Assembly (NCBI RefSeq): GCF_027172205.1
Contig: NC_070604.1
Coordinates: 75,553,023 to 75,617,022 of the forward strand
From: Podarcis raffonei
Lineage: Eukaryota; Chordata; Lepidosauria; Squamata; Lacertidae
Reading direction: 5' to 3'
DNA length: 64,000 nucleotides
The notes under the pieces were generated by a model that was given only the letters and a program-made list of their open reading frames with translations, had not been told where the DNA came from and did no database searches. Within the stretch, counting starts at the first letter, position 1. Each line of letters begins with the position of its first letter. The position numbers and the translations under genes are program-made. Shown here piece by piece: positions 13,881-25,800 of the stretch.

Positions 13881-16800
13881 TGAAATTACAGGGCAGTGCA
13901 AAGCCCAACAGAAAGAGATAGTTGCCTATTAAAATAGCCCATTAGAGTGATACCTTGGTTCCCGAATGGCTTGGCTCCTGAACAAATCGGCTCCCGAATG
14001 TCGCAAACCCAGAAGTAAGTGTTCCAGTTTGCAAAAGTTATTTGGAAGCCAAATGTCCGCTTCAGCTGTTGGCATTGTTTCCGGGGCCAATCAGCCAATC
14101 AGAAGCCGTGCCTTGGTTTGCAAACATTTTGGAAGTCAAACAGACTTCCAGAAAGGATTGATTTTGGGAACCAAGGTGCCAATGTACTATGCAGAGCTGA
14201 AAAGAAACTCCGTGTGATTGGGTGGGGAAGAGTAAATGATTCATTGGTGCCTTACCTGGCAGTGACATTTCGTGCAGCTGTCCACAACCCAATGCGAATT
14301 ATTCATAAACTCACGGCCATCTTGCCAGCAAGCCGACTGGTTCTTGAGTGTTTTGTTGGGGCCAAGCAATTCCGACACAATTTTCTCATTCACCTCAGAC
14401 TGTACAATAAAACAGGTAGCATCAGTAGCAATGAGTTGGCCTTTTTGCAATGCACCATAGTCAGAGAAGGGTGAAACTCTCACTAACTCTCAGCATGGAA
14501 AGCTAGGCTGCTCAGAACAGATTCCTTCTTTCACCCAGCTAAACTGAGCCAGAAAAGAAGCAAACAATTCAGTGAGAGCACTGTTCCTCTGGGCGCAAAT
14601 GTCCCAGCTAATGTTACAATCTGGGCTTGCAGTGCTTACACAGATCTCCATAAATTCTACTGAAGAGATTGTCTTCCAGTATCACTCATCTTCCTTAAAA
14701 TGGAAGATGATTTCACTCTTGAGACATGTGCTAGACTACTTCAGGTCTTTTTCAAATATGTGAAGTTGATTCATAACACAGACTGAAGCAGACAATGGAA
14801 CAAAAGCCAGGCAATGACAAACAAGGCACATTCATGTATTTTCTATATGATTTATCAAGGTGCCTGCATATGCATTAACACCATGCAATGATCAGGGCTG
14901 GCCTGATGACTTCATGAGGTGGGGTGAAGCAGCCACCGCAGAAGGTGGGAGCCCCTGAAGGCACCCCACCTGCCCCACCACTTCTACCACTGGGAGAGAA
15001 GTGGCGTGCAGCATCAGTGCTGATTTGCTGTGAAATCTCGCCAAAAGCTTGCGAGATCTCACAGAGCACAAGAGATTTGGTGATTTCAGTGAGCTCTCGT
15101 GAGATCTCGCTGGATACTGACACTGATGTCAGTGCTACTTCTCTGCCAGTGGCAGTGGCGCAGTGCAGCAGGCACGTTCCATGTCACCTCAAGGGGCAAA
15201 ATGGGACATGCCACCCCTGGCAGTGGTAGTATGTGCAACACACAAATACTTTAAGGATTAGCCACCAAGAGCCTTTCCAGGGACTATGGTTTTCCAGGAG
15301 ATGGGTAGGCATAGGACTGGGTAGGGGGTCACTTCCCTCATCTGCCCCTGTGACATTGTCCCAGAAGGCACAGCTACCTACCGGCAAGTCCCTGCGTCCC
15401 AGTAATCAGACTCCTAAATGCAGTTGCTGGAATGCAATATTTGCACCAGCAAGTGCAACAGTACTCCGCATGTGGTGAAGAGGGCAGTTTTGCCAGTGTC
15501 ACACAGGTATCTGGACGGTGCCAAATCACCTGGCACTAACCTAACCACACCATTTGAGCACAGAGGCAAATCTAGTCCTCTCATTTGTCACCCTCTCTCT
15601 CCACCCCCCCCAAAACCCTGGGGCCTGTGTGTTCATCCTTTCTCTGGCAACTGAAAAAAAAATATCATCCAGCTGTCTCCCACGACAAAGTATTGTCTTA
15701 GCAGCATCAAGGCTGTCCTTAATGTGGTTCACACGAATCATTCCATGTGCTGAAAAAACATGTGGAAGCCAGTTGCGGAGCCCAGCAGTCTATCCCATCA
15801 TTGCCATACTCTACAGATGTCTGCTTGTTCAACAGATGACAGAAGTTCTCCCCACCTACAGATGTAAGCTGGTAGAGCTCCTTCTCGTGAGCAGGGACCC
15901 TGCCCAATGAAGGTCTCCCTCCTTGCATGGCTGAGATCTACCTGTGTACAGTGGTACCCACATATAACACCTTGCAATGTCTTTCAACTTGTGTGTTGGG
16001 CAGCACACAAACACACTCAAAGCCCCAGCAGGCTAACTGGCTGAAGATTGCTAGCTGATTGATGGGTGGGGGGAGAATGGAAAGCTGAGGGAGAGAGAAT
16101 GGAATGGAACATCCTCGAGAAGGGCATGGCTAGATGGCTGGAACCTAGAACAGAAGCCACTCCACCCTTTCACAACACTCAGAATTTTCTACCTGGTGTG
16201 TCCTCCTATAGCATGGGAAGCTCCTGAGGTGACATCAGAACTAATACACCATCCCACTATTCTCAGACAATTTTCATACAATATTTTGGTATGTTTCCAA
16301 CATGTATAAGTGTTCTCTTTATCAATGTCTGGTAGATACCCAAACAAAGGGTTTATTATAGTGCCAGTAACTTGACTGTTCATTTGTTGCTGCTAATCTT
16401 GAGGAGCAATCGCTGCAAATGAATGACCAGACATCTAGAGCAGAACACACTGGTGATACCTACCACTTTTTCTAACTTTTCTGTTAAGCTGTTGACAACA
16501 ATACGCAGTCCAGTGAGTTCCGTAAACATAGACCCTAGCTCTTCACAAGAGCGATCACAGAATTCTGCCTTTTTCTCTGTGTTTTCACCAACATACTCTG
16601 TCATGACAGAAGGAAGGTGAAGGATCTCAGTGCTCTCGTTGATTGTGTTCACTTCAGCTGGAAGGGAGGAAGTAAAATAAAACCCATTACGTATATGCAA
16701 CAGCTTTTCCCTGATTACAACTTTTGGCTCAAATTATACATTGGTACTAAAGGTGGATTGTAACTGTATCTCTCTTGGAACAAGTTTGATGCCAAATTAT

Positions 16801-19800
16801 ACTCAAGGGTATAACAGAAGGATTGGATGTTGGCCCCTTCCAATTATAGTCATTCCTTTTCACTGTTTAGATTCCAGCTCTCAAAGAGGTCTACAGGTTT
16901 AGAGGCAATGGAAAAGTCTTTTAGGAACACAGGACAGGGCAATTGAACATATGCAATGTTAAATACTATCCACTTAAAAGCTTAAGTATGGCTGATTGAC
17001 ATCTGATGCCCTTTTAAATGTGTTGTGGGAAGGGGGATTATTGGTTTGCTTTTGTTCTGATTTTTATTATGTATTTTGTGGTTTTTATATTGTAATTTTA
17101 TGTTGTGAACCACCCTGAGATCTACAGATAAAGGGAGGTATACAAATATGATGGTGATGCTGATGATGCTGATGTAGTATCACATGTTCCCAAGGTTTCA
17201 TGATCACTTTGGCAGGGGGACAAGAATGGGTTGAATGCTTGTTGACATTTTAGTCCCAAAGAATTATAAGAACACAGTGCTGATAAGATGAACATTTTGG
17301 CTTGATTAATTGAAAGCAATAGCTATAGATATAAGCAGTGGCAAGAAGCCACGAAAAAGGATGAATTAAGACTGCAACCCTATGCACCTTTAGTTGGGAG
17401 TAAGGACCATTAAACAAAGTGCAACTTAATTCTGAGTAAATGTGCATAGGCTTTTCCTTGCAAGGTTCTTTTTTCAGGGAATGTTATTCTCTCCGAGCAC
17501 TACTTTCTGGCTTCCAAAATCAAGGAAGTAAAGGTTCAGCATAGCCCTACCCAGCACAATTTATTTTAAATGTGTGTCTGAAGGGAATGAAGAAGCACAA
17601 GCAGCATAGCTTTTTCTAAGCAGACGCATTTGCAGCAGATGCTTTTGCAGGCAGCAATATACACCAGTCAAAGCATACTTGCTGCTGGCACAGTGCTTAT
17701 GCCAAAAGAGCATGTACTGACAACATAACCAGACTGTAAACTCAGGGACGCTTCCTCCCCTAGTTGTTATGTTTCTTGGCCAAAACCAGATCACTGAATG
17801 GGGAAAGAGTAGCAAGCATTTCCTTTGCACGCACGGAGCTGTCTTACTGTCATCCTCTTGGAGTCTCAGCCACATTTTTAAAAATAGTGCAAATTCAGAT
17901 GACATGCATCTCATTGTACATGTGCAAGATGATACTCTGATACCTTTGCATCATTATGATTTGGGGCAACTTTCAGTATGACTTATAGGAGCTTATCTTT
18001 TATTGTTGAGGTGGTCATTTCCCACATTCTTGGGAGCCACTGCAGAGAGCAGTTGGGGGGCTGAAAGTTTATTCTGCTGCACAAACTAACCCCCTCAGGA
18101 GTGGAGAGACCCTACAATAAAATTGGCACAATTCGGCTGTAAATGGAGTGCACATCATCAGGTACAGCATACTATATACTAAATCACAAGCAGAAATAAA
18201 ATCAGGGATCAGGAACTTGTGGACCTCCAGATATTGCTGGACTTCCAGGTGTTGCTGGACTCCAACTCCCATCAGCTCCAGGCAACATGGCCAATGATCA
18301 GAGATTATGGGAGCTGGAGTCCAACCACATCTGGCAAGTCACCCCTGCTATGCTATTGGAGCAAGCTGCGCTCCTACCACTCATCAGGTTGAGGGCGTTG
18401 AATACTTCATAGGCCACAGGCAAGCATGGCCATCCCCATTCTATGATGTCAGGTAGATGCTATGCATATGTACCAGGGAGGACATCCTACTGAAATTGGT
18501 GTGTGGTATATAACTGCTGTGTCCCAGCAGTGCAAGGATCTCCATGCACTGTGTAACAGGACTTTCTGCATTCTCCTCCCCCCAGTGCGCCCCATGCTTT
18601 CCCCAAATCTGCTCCAGAGGGGAACCCCTAGAACAGATTTAGGGGGAAACGGGGAGGAAAGCAAGAAACATTCCACTTTTCAAGGAGAAATCTTTGCCCT
18701 GATGGAAGGAGAGACTTAGCACTATATTGGCTTCCACCCACTGGGACCTACTTCTCAGTAAGCATGTAGGCTTGATCTGCGCATCATACCTCACATATTT
18801 TCACTAAAACTAATGTTCCTTAGGTACCCTCAAGAAATACTAAAGCAGCCATATGTTTAGTGGTGGTGAACAGAATACAAACTTATTTACCAAACGGTAT
18901 TGCATTATAAAGGCCTCGTTCGCAGTAAGGATTACCAGGACCACACAAACGTGTGGTCTCCCAGAGAAGAGCTCATAGCTACCTTGCTGATCCCTGGTCT
19001 TTTTTACCCCTTCACTTTGCTGAGCTAAAACAAGGTTTGGCTTAGCATGTTGGGCAAACCCAGGCTCATAGTTTAGCTCTCTCCTTGCGACCCATGAGCT
19101 GCAGCTAAGAATAAACCTTGACGATACCTTGGACTTAGTTAGGAGAGAGCTTAACCACAAGTCCTGGTTCACACAACACAGGATGCCATACCACGGCTTA
19201 GTTCATCACAGTGTGGGATGAGGAACAAAAAAGACCAGGAAGGAGCAAAGCAGCTGAGAGCTTCTCTTGAGGAGCCTACACATCCACGTGGCCTCAATAA
19301 GCCATAGTTTGGCTTACCATGTCATGCAAACCATGCCAAAGCCATTCTATTTTTCAGTATTACAACAAAGGGAGGAGCCCACTCAAGGGTGGCCCTTAAA
19401 ACTTGCTCATAAATCTGTCACTCTATTTCTTTGCTTGTACTATCAATGGCACGGTAACAAAAATAATCGAAGAAGGTCATGATCTGACTTGATGTATTAA
19501 TGTAAATCAGGAATGATTCCAGGACAGCAAATAATATTATAAAGGGCAGAACTGCATATTAGATCTGAAAATAAACAAAGACATAGAAATACAGCTAAAG
19601 AATCAACAAAAAACTTTGGGGAGGGAAATGATTAATTGCAGCTAATGGAGCTAATCAATCTAAACATGGTGACAACAGTTAAGTAAACATTTTCCAAAAG
19701 TTTATAATGAATTGTTTCCAGAGCTAAGAACTTTAAATATCTTAGCTGTAGACCGGAAACTCTAAAAATGCAACACAGCACAATAAAGTAATTTATCATG

Positions 19801-22800
19801 AAATGCCACTTGTTTGAGTGTCATCTTGACTCAATGAAAAGACGTATTCTTGCCATGAAAATTTATGTAAGTCCCACATGTGACACTTTTGAGATCATTA
19901 ATTTCAGATTTTGAACTGAATGTTTTTAAGATTACTAAAGTCAGTGCAGTAGCTTTGTTGGCACAAGCTATGGCAGAAGCAACAAAGGCGGACAGCCTGT
20001 GGAAGTAAAAGGCAACATCTGGGACCAGCCTATGATGGGAGTCTTACATCTTTCCACTTTCTGGTTTTTTCCCCCTGGTAGTAAACACGATTTACTCTGA
20101 AAGTCAAAATGGTTCCAAGTGGAAATGCTACTACTAATGAGCAATTTTATTTATTCATATTGAAAAGTAGAACCCGGCCTTTCAATGCAGCTCACCAAAT
20201 ACTTCACATTTGATCACAAATGTTGACGTTCACTTGTCTCAGGCTTTGTGTCTTAAGAGAGAGGCAAAAAAGGGGGGAAGCTTTAGCCTTTTAAAATAAG
20301 TAATAAATAACATGTCTGGGGAGATGTTTGGACCTAAAATCCTCTCTTGTATATGTGTGTCAAGGATAAATGATGCTTCTTTAAAGATCAGCATTCATAC
20401 AAAAGAGTCACCTGGCAATATCATTCTTTATAGTACAAAGGAGATACAAAGCCCTGAACAATTTAGGTCCATTGTACCTTAGAGACAGCCTAAACCAGGC
20501 ATCCCCAAACTCGGCCCTCCAGATGTTTGGGGACTACAACTCCCATCATTCCTAGCTAACAGGACCAGTGGTCAGGGATGATGGGAAGTGTAGTCCCAAA
20601 ACATCTGGAGGGCCGAGTTTGGGGATGCCTGGCCTAAGCCCATCCTAAGCTCCATCACAGAGGTCATCTGTAGACGTGATTGGTTGGTGAAGCTCATCTG
20701 ACAGCAGCATGAAACTGAGCCTTTGCAGAACTCTCTGTTAGTACAGATTTTAATTCATTCTGCATATTATCGGAAGGAGCCAATACAAACTGATGGTATG
20801 TGTGGCCACTCCCTCAAATTACTGTGAGCAATAAGAATGGCACTTTTTCTTCTTCTTACCGGACTGGCTCCTCAGGCATCCTTTGCTGCGCAAGACATCC
20901 TCTATTGATGTTCCAAAAACTAAATGAATATTTTGGAGGAGACCCTGCAAAGAAGACACACACACACAAAATGTTTGTATCATTTAAGGTAACAGCAGAT
21001 CATTAGTCTACTTCCCGCCTCCTTCAGAACTTCTTCAACCTTGACTGAATTTAATCATGCATAAATTGTTTGTTTGTTTTATTCATTTAAATACCATATA
21101 TTCCACCCTTCTTCAGCAGACCCCAGGGCTGATCACCACATAATTAAACAGAGAAATGAAGCAAAAAAAGAGTCCTGCATAACAACCAATCAAATGCTCT
21201 CATCAAAACAGGTCAGATGTCACATTACCCACAGGCCTGGCAGAAGAAAAAGGATTCTAGCTGGCAATGAAAACCATGGTGCCAGCCACACATCATGGGG
21301 GGGGGTATTCCAAAGTCAGGGTGCCTTTGCTGAAAAGACCCTCTTGCAAACTATGAGCCTCCCTTAAATATAATTCTGCTAACAGGACTGCCAGAGACAA
21401 CCTTAAACCTTGCATTTTTTCAGGTAGATGGGTCCAAAGTCAGTTAGGGATTTTTACATCAAGTCTTAAACCATGAATTTGGCCCAGTGTCTAATCAGCA
21501 AGCAGTGCAAGTGTTTAAGAACAACTGTATCATGAACTCACACAGACACCTCAAAAATCTGGCTGCAGCGTTTTCAACTAGTTTCAGTATTTGGAACATC
21601 TTCAAGGGCAGCCCCACATACAGTGAATTACAGGAATCTAAACAGGAGGTTACTAGAGCATGGGTCCCTGTGACCAGGAAATCCCTGTGCAGGAAGAGCC
21701 ATAGCTGGTGAAGTAGTCATAGCTGGAAAAAAGCACTCCTTGTCACTGTGATCACCTGGAACTCAAGTTTCAGACTTGAATCCAATAGTTCCTTCAGACT
21801 TTGCACCTGGTCCTTCAGAGTGAATGCAACCCCCTACAGAACAGGCCACCTTCCTAATTCCTGAACCTGGGAGCTTTCTGTCTTGTCAGAATTCAGTTTC
21901 AGTTTGTTGGCCCTCATCCAACCTAGTGCTGCCTTCAGACACTGGTCAAGCATCTTCACAGCTTCATCTGTGGCCCATGTCAAGGAGAAATTTGTCATTT
22001 GCATAGTGATGACACTTTCCCTCAAATCTTCTAATGACTGCTTTGAAAAGTTTCCTATAGATCCCTAATGCTAATAGTAATATCTGAAACCAGAGAAACC
22101 ACTGAAAAACCCTACCTCCTACTCCCAACTCTGAGAGTCAGTTCAGGAGGAGACTATGGTCACAAGCCATTGTGAGATTTGAGGAGCATCAATATGGTTG
22201 TACTCCCTTTGTCCTCCCCTTGTCAATCAAGATGGCCAAAAGCTACTTCACTGCTAAAACAAAGCCTGAAGCATAATGGAATTGGGTCAAGATATGTGGC
22301 TTCCTCCAAGCACGCCTGCAGTTGCTCAGCCTCCACCCTCTCCAGCAACTTGTCCAAAACCAGGATAGTTGCTACTAATTGACAGTTGTGTCTTTAGGGT
22401 CCAATGAGGGTCTTTGGAAAGGGGATGTATTGGCCAAAGACTCAAATTCCTTATCCATGTTCCCATGTCTCAATAACTGAACCTGATCCCAAACCAGCCA
22501 AGACAGTGCTCTAGATGCCTCCAGCAGATTGCATTAACAGTGGTGTCAAGGTCAGAACAAATGTGTGTGACTTTGCCCTCAAAGTGCTTTGCAGCTTTTC
22601 AAGGTAGGTTTACAAGGGCTCCAAAAGCTCCACCACCCAGAAAAGCTCTGCCGGACAGTACTCGAGGACACAATCCCCCAGAGCATTCAGGATTCCATCA
22701 GATTCCACCAGTCTTCAAGCACAGACAATCCGAATAGGTCCTCCATCCCTGCACAGGGGCACAGTGACCACATATCCAAATTACTAGAATAAATACTATT

Positions 22801-25800
22801 GTTTGTAGCTAATATGTTGGCTCAGGGCAGTAATTTCTCAGCATGGGATAAAATATTCCACCAGCTCTCTTCAGCATTGCCAGAAGTTCTAATTGTCAGT
22901 TTCCCCAGCCACTCTGGGCAGCTTACAACACATAAAAAAATTGAAAAACATCAGACACGGGCCTCCTCAATCCTCTTAAGAAGATGACACCTCTGCTCCA
23001 GTCAAACCAAAGGCAATAAACGAAGAACAAACCTTGTTTACAACTCATGATTTGCCTGAAGTGAGACAAACCATGAGCCCAGATTTGAATGCAATGCTAT
23101 GCCAAACTTTGACTTAGTCCTGAGTAACAAGGCAGCGGCAGAACTGGAAGAGTGCAACAGTCATGACTTTTGCTGTGGGAACCCACATGGATTGGCTTAG
23201 TGTCACATGCAAACCAAATCCCAGTGTTCAGCAGCCAATGAGCATCAGCCAGTGAGCTTCAGTAAAAGCACTCCAAACCATCCACCTGAACTCTGGTTAA
23301 TTCAGGTGAGCAGTGGAGGTTGGCATGTTAGGACAAAGTAGCCACTGCCCCACCAGCTTCAGTCTGTCTTCAGCCAGCCCCCACCTGTTTGCTTCCTTCC
23401 TTACATCCAGGCCATGGGATGACACTGCCTGTCAGTCTCCTCCCACTGCCCCTCAGTGTTGGCCTTGGAAAATTTCATCAGGGAAAAGCAAAAGAGAGGA
23501 ACACAACCAGAATTTGCTGGCTCCATCTGTCATTGGTTCCACCTTGCTATCCCAACGAACACCGGCCCCTACTGCATGTGGTTAAGTTAATTCTTTAGCC
23601 ATCAGAAAGTGGAGCTCTTGGCTCATGCTCTGAGGAATCATCCAGTTGAACAAAAAGCAAAGGTAGCATTCTAATAGCCAAAAGATAGAGTGGCCATGGT
23701 CAGGTTTATTTTTACCTGACCATGACATTTGCCATTGAGGCCAGAACAAGATGCAGTGCAGAACAATGGTTTCCTGCCAAAAACAGCAACCCCGTGTCTC
23801 CCTCCTCTCCTCACAAGTGTAGCTAACAAAATGTGTGGCTGATATTATTGAGTCATTTCCCCATCCTACCCCAGACATGACAGCCAGTGTGGTGTAGATG
23901 TTAGAGCAGCAAATCTTAACAGAAGCTGCCAATGCAATTCTATACACTTCTCCTCAGGAGCGAGCCTCACTGACTTTAATGGAGCTTACTCCCTGGTAAG
24001 TGTGTAGAGGACTGAAGCCTATATGGCCTCCATGCTGCCAATCTACAACTCTTGGTGGACATTCAGAGGTTTGGATATAGCAAGTGGGCCAAAAAGTGTC
24101 AGGGTTTTAGACAGCTCCTTCTCCCATCTTGGAGTGGCTTCTGGACAAACAGCTGAAGAGCCTTGTTGCATAGTGCTCACCCCCCTTTATGGAAAACATC
24201 TCCATTTTCACTTCTGTGACCTTGGCACAGAGCGAAGATGAATCAAACAGAGATAGCCCTTCCTCACTTGGGGCAAATATTCCTGCATCCCTTTACAATT
24301 AGACTAAGTATGTGTGAAGAGTTGTCAGAAAGAGAACAGCACTATCATTGCACCAGAGTCAAGGGAGAAGCTGGTTCTCCAAAAGTGCCAATTGAATCCC
24401 CTCTAATTCTGGCCTAAGAGTTTACATTGTTAAGCATACATAAGGCAAACTAAACAGTATCCAGGACCAGCACAAGACATTCTTCTGTCTGAGGCAGAGC
24501 AGTCACCATTTCACCACATTCTTCCCTTGCCCACAGATTTATCCCTCTGCTGCGCAAATTTGCCACCCTTCCCATTGCACAGTCCAAGACAAAAGTCTCA
24601 GTGGGGCTACTATGTGGGCTGCCTTCTGTCAGGATCTCATTATAAGGCTGCAATCTTATTCACACCAACCTCGGAGGAAGCCTCGCTGAATTCATTACAA
24701 CCCCTGAGTAGATATGCACAGGGATTGAACTGCACGTCATTGACCTCACGGGTGTTGTAGGTTACCTACCCGAAAGTGAGTTTCTCTGGCAGATCCTTTT
24801 GTCACATACATTCTACTTTTCTCGGCTTTCAGGTTTTCATAGAAAGGCTCCTCCAGGCTCACACTGTCAATGAGGTCGCAACCAACATAGAGACTGTAGT
24901 TTTCCCCAGCTACTTGTACTGTGATGTTCTTCCATAGTGAATCGGCTAGGTCCACGTCTTCCAAAAGATACTTCTTCCGGAAGCCATCTATCCAATAGGA
25001 AAGTTCGAGTGAATTTTCTCGGCCATTGGAAACAATCTCAAACTGGCGCTGAGCGGTGCCAGGGCCTTCCAGTGCCAAGAGGGTGCCCCTGGCCAGCCTG
25101 TCCTGCCTGAAGGTGGCTACAAGAAGGAAGCCCTCGTTTCGCTGGATCAGTTTAATAATCTGCTTTAATTTCTCCGAGTTAACTGGAGGTATGTGATCAA
25201 ACCGGATGAAGCGGTATGCTGGGAGGCTGGAATTGCTGCCCCGAAATACTTTTGCTCCAATTGTCTTCCTGTTTATGTTGCTTATTTGCAGCAAGTCAAA
25301 AGTGGACTCATCCTCTTGGCCATCATCTGCAAAGGCAACAACATGAAGGAACATGATTAACAAAGAAATGTAAGGCATGGGGTTATCTCATTCACCCTCA
25401 CTTTATGAGGCAGGTCACAGATACTCCAATTTTCACAGATGGAGTAAACTTAAGTTAATTTGTTCAAGGCCAGCCAGCTAAATGGAAATGGACACTCAAG
25501 TCTCCCTGATCAAAATCCAACACACTTCCAATGACTTAAATGATGAAGAAAATGATCTGATGCTTAGGGTGGGTGCATGCTCAGGGAACCATCAAACATT
25601 ATAGAGAAACAGTAGTAGCAGTCCATGCAGATGAGGGAGCAATCAAACTTGGCAGTCCACCTAGCCTGACAGTCCTCTTAAGGGACTTGTAGAAGATTCT
25701 CTCCTAGCCCTGCTATCTGAGATTGAACCAGGGACCACATATAGGCAATCTTACGAGTCCTACCATTGAAGCCCCCATCCAATTGAGATGCTGGCAATCT

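Larger units (their letters stand above)
13130..14255 (-). other. THBS2 intron 6
   Basis: 1.1 kb containing a CR1 3' end (13241-13325), an (AAT)n tract (13840-13880) and a TA-flanked MITE (13945-14184). Confidence 0.75.
16658..20859 (-). other. THBS2 intron 4
   Basis: 4.2 kb. Contains a LINE tail-like end (17040-17175), a short dispersed repeat (17370-17460), a MITE remnant (18205-18350), a diverged paired repeat with GGTTTGGCTTAGCATG (about 18860-19330) and a complete hAT MITE (20496-20631). 19540-20130 is repeat-free and AT-rich. Confidence 0.65.

Noticed and set aside
24760-24770. Alternative exon 3 donor CGGGTAG|GTAACC
   Set aside because: It would add four bases and break the phase with exon 4; the first donor (CGG|GTAGGT) keeps frame and family sequence.
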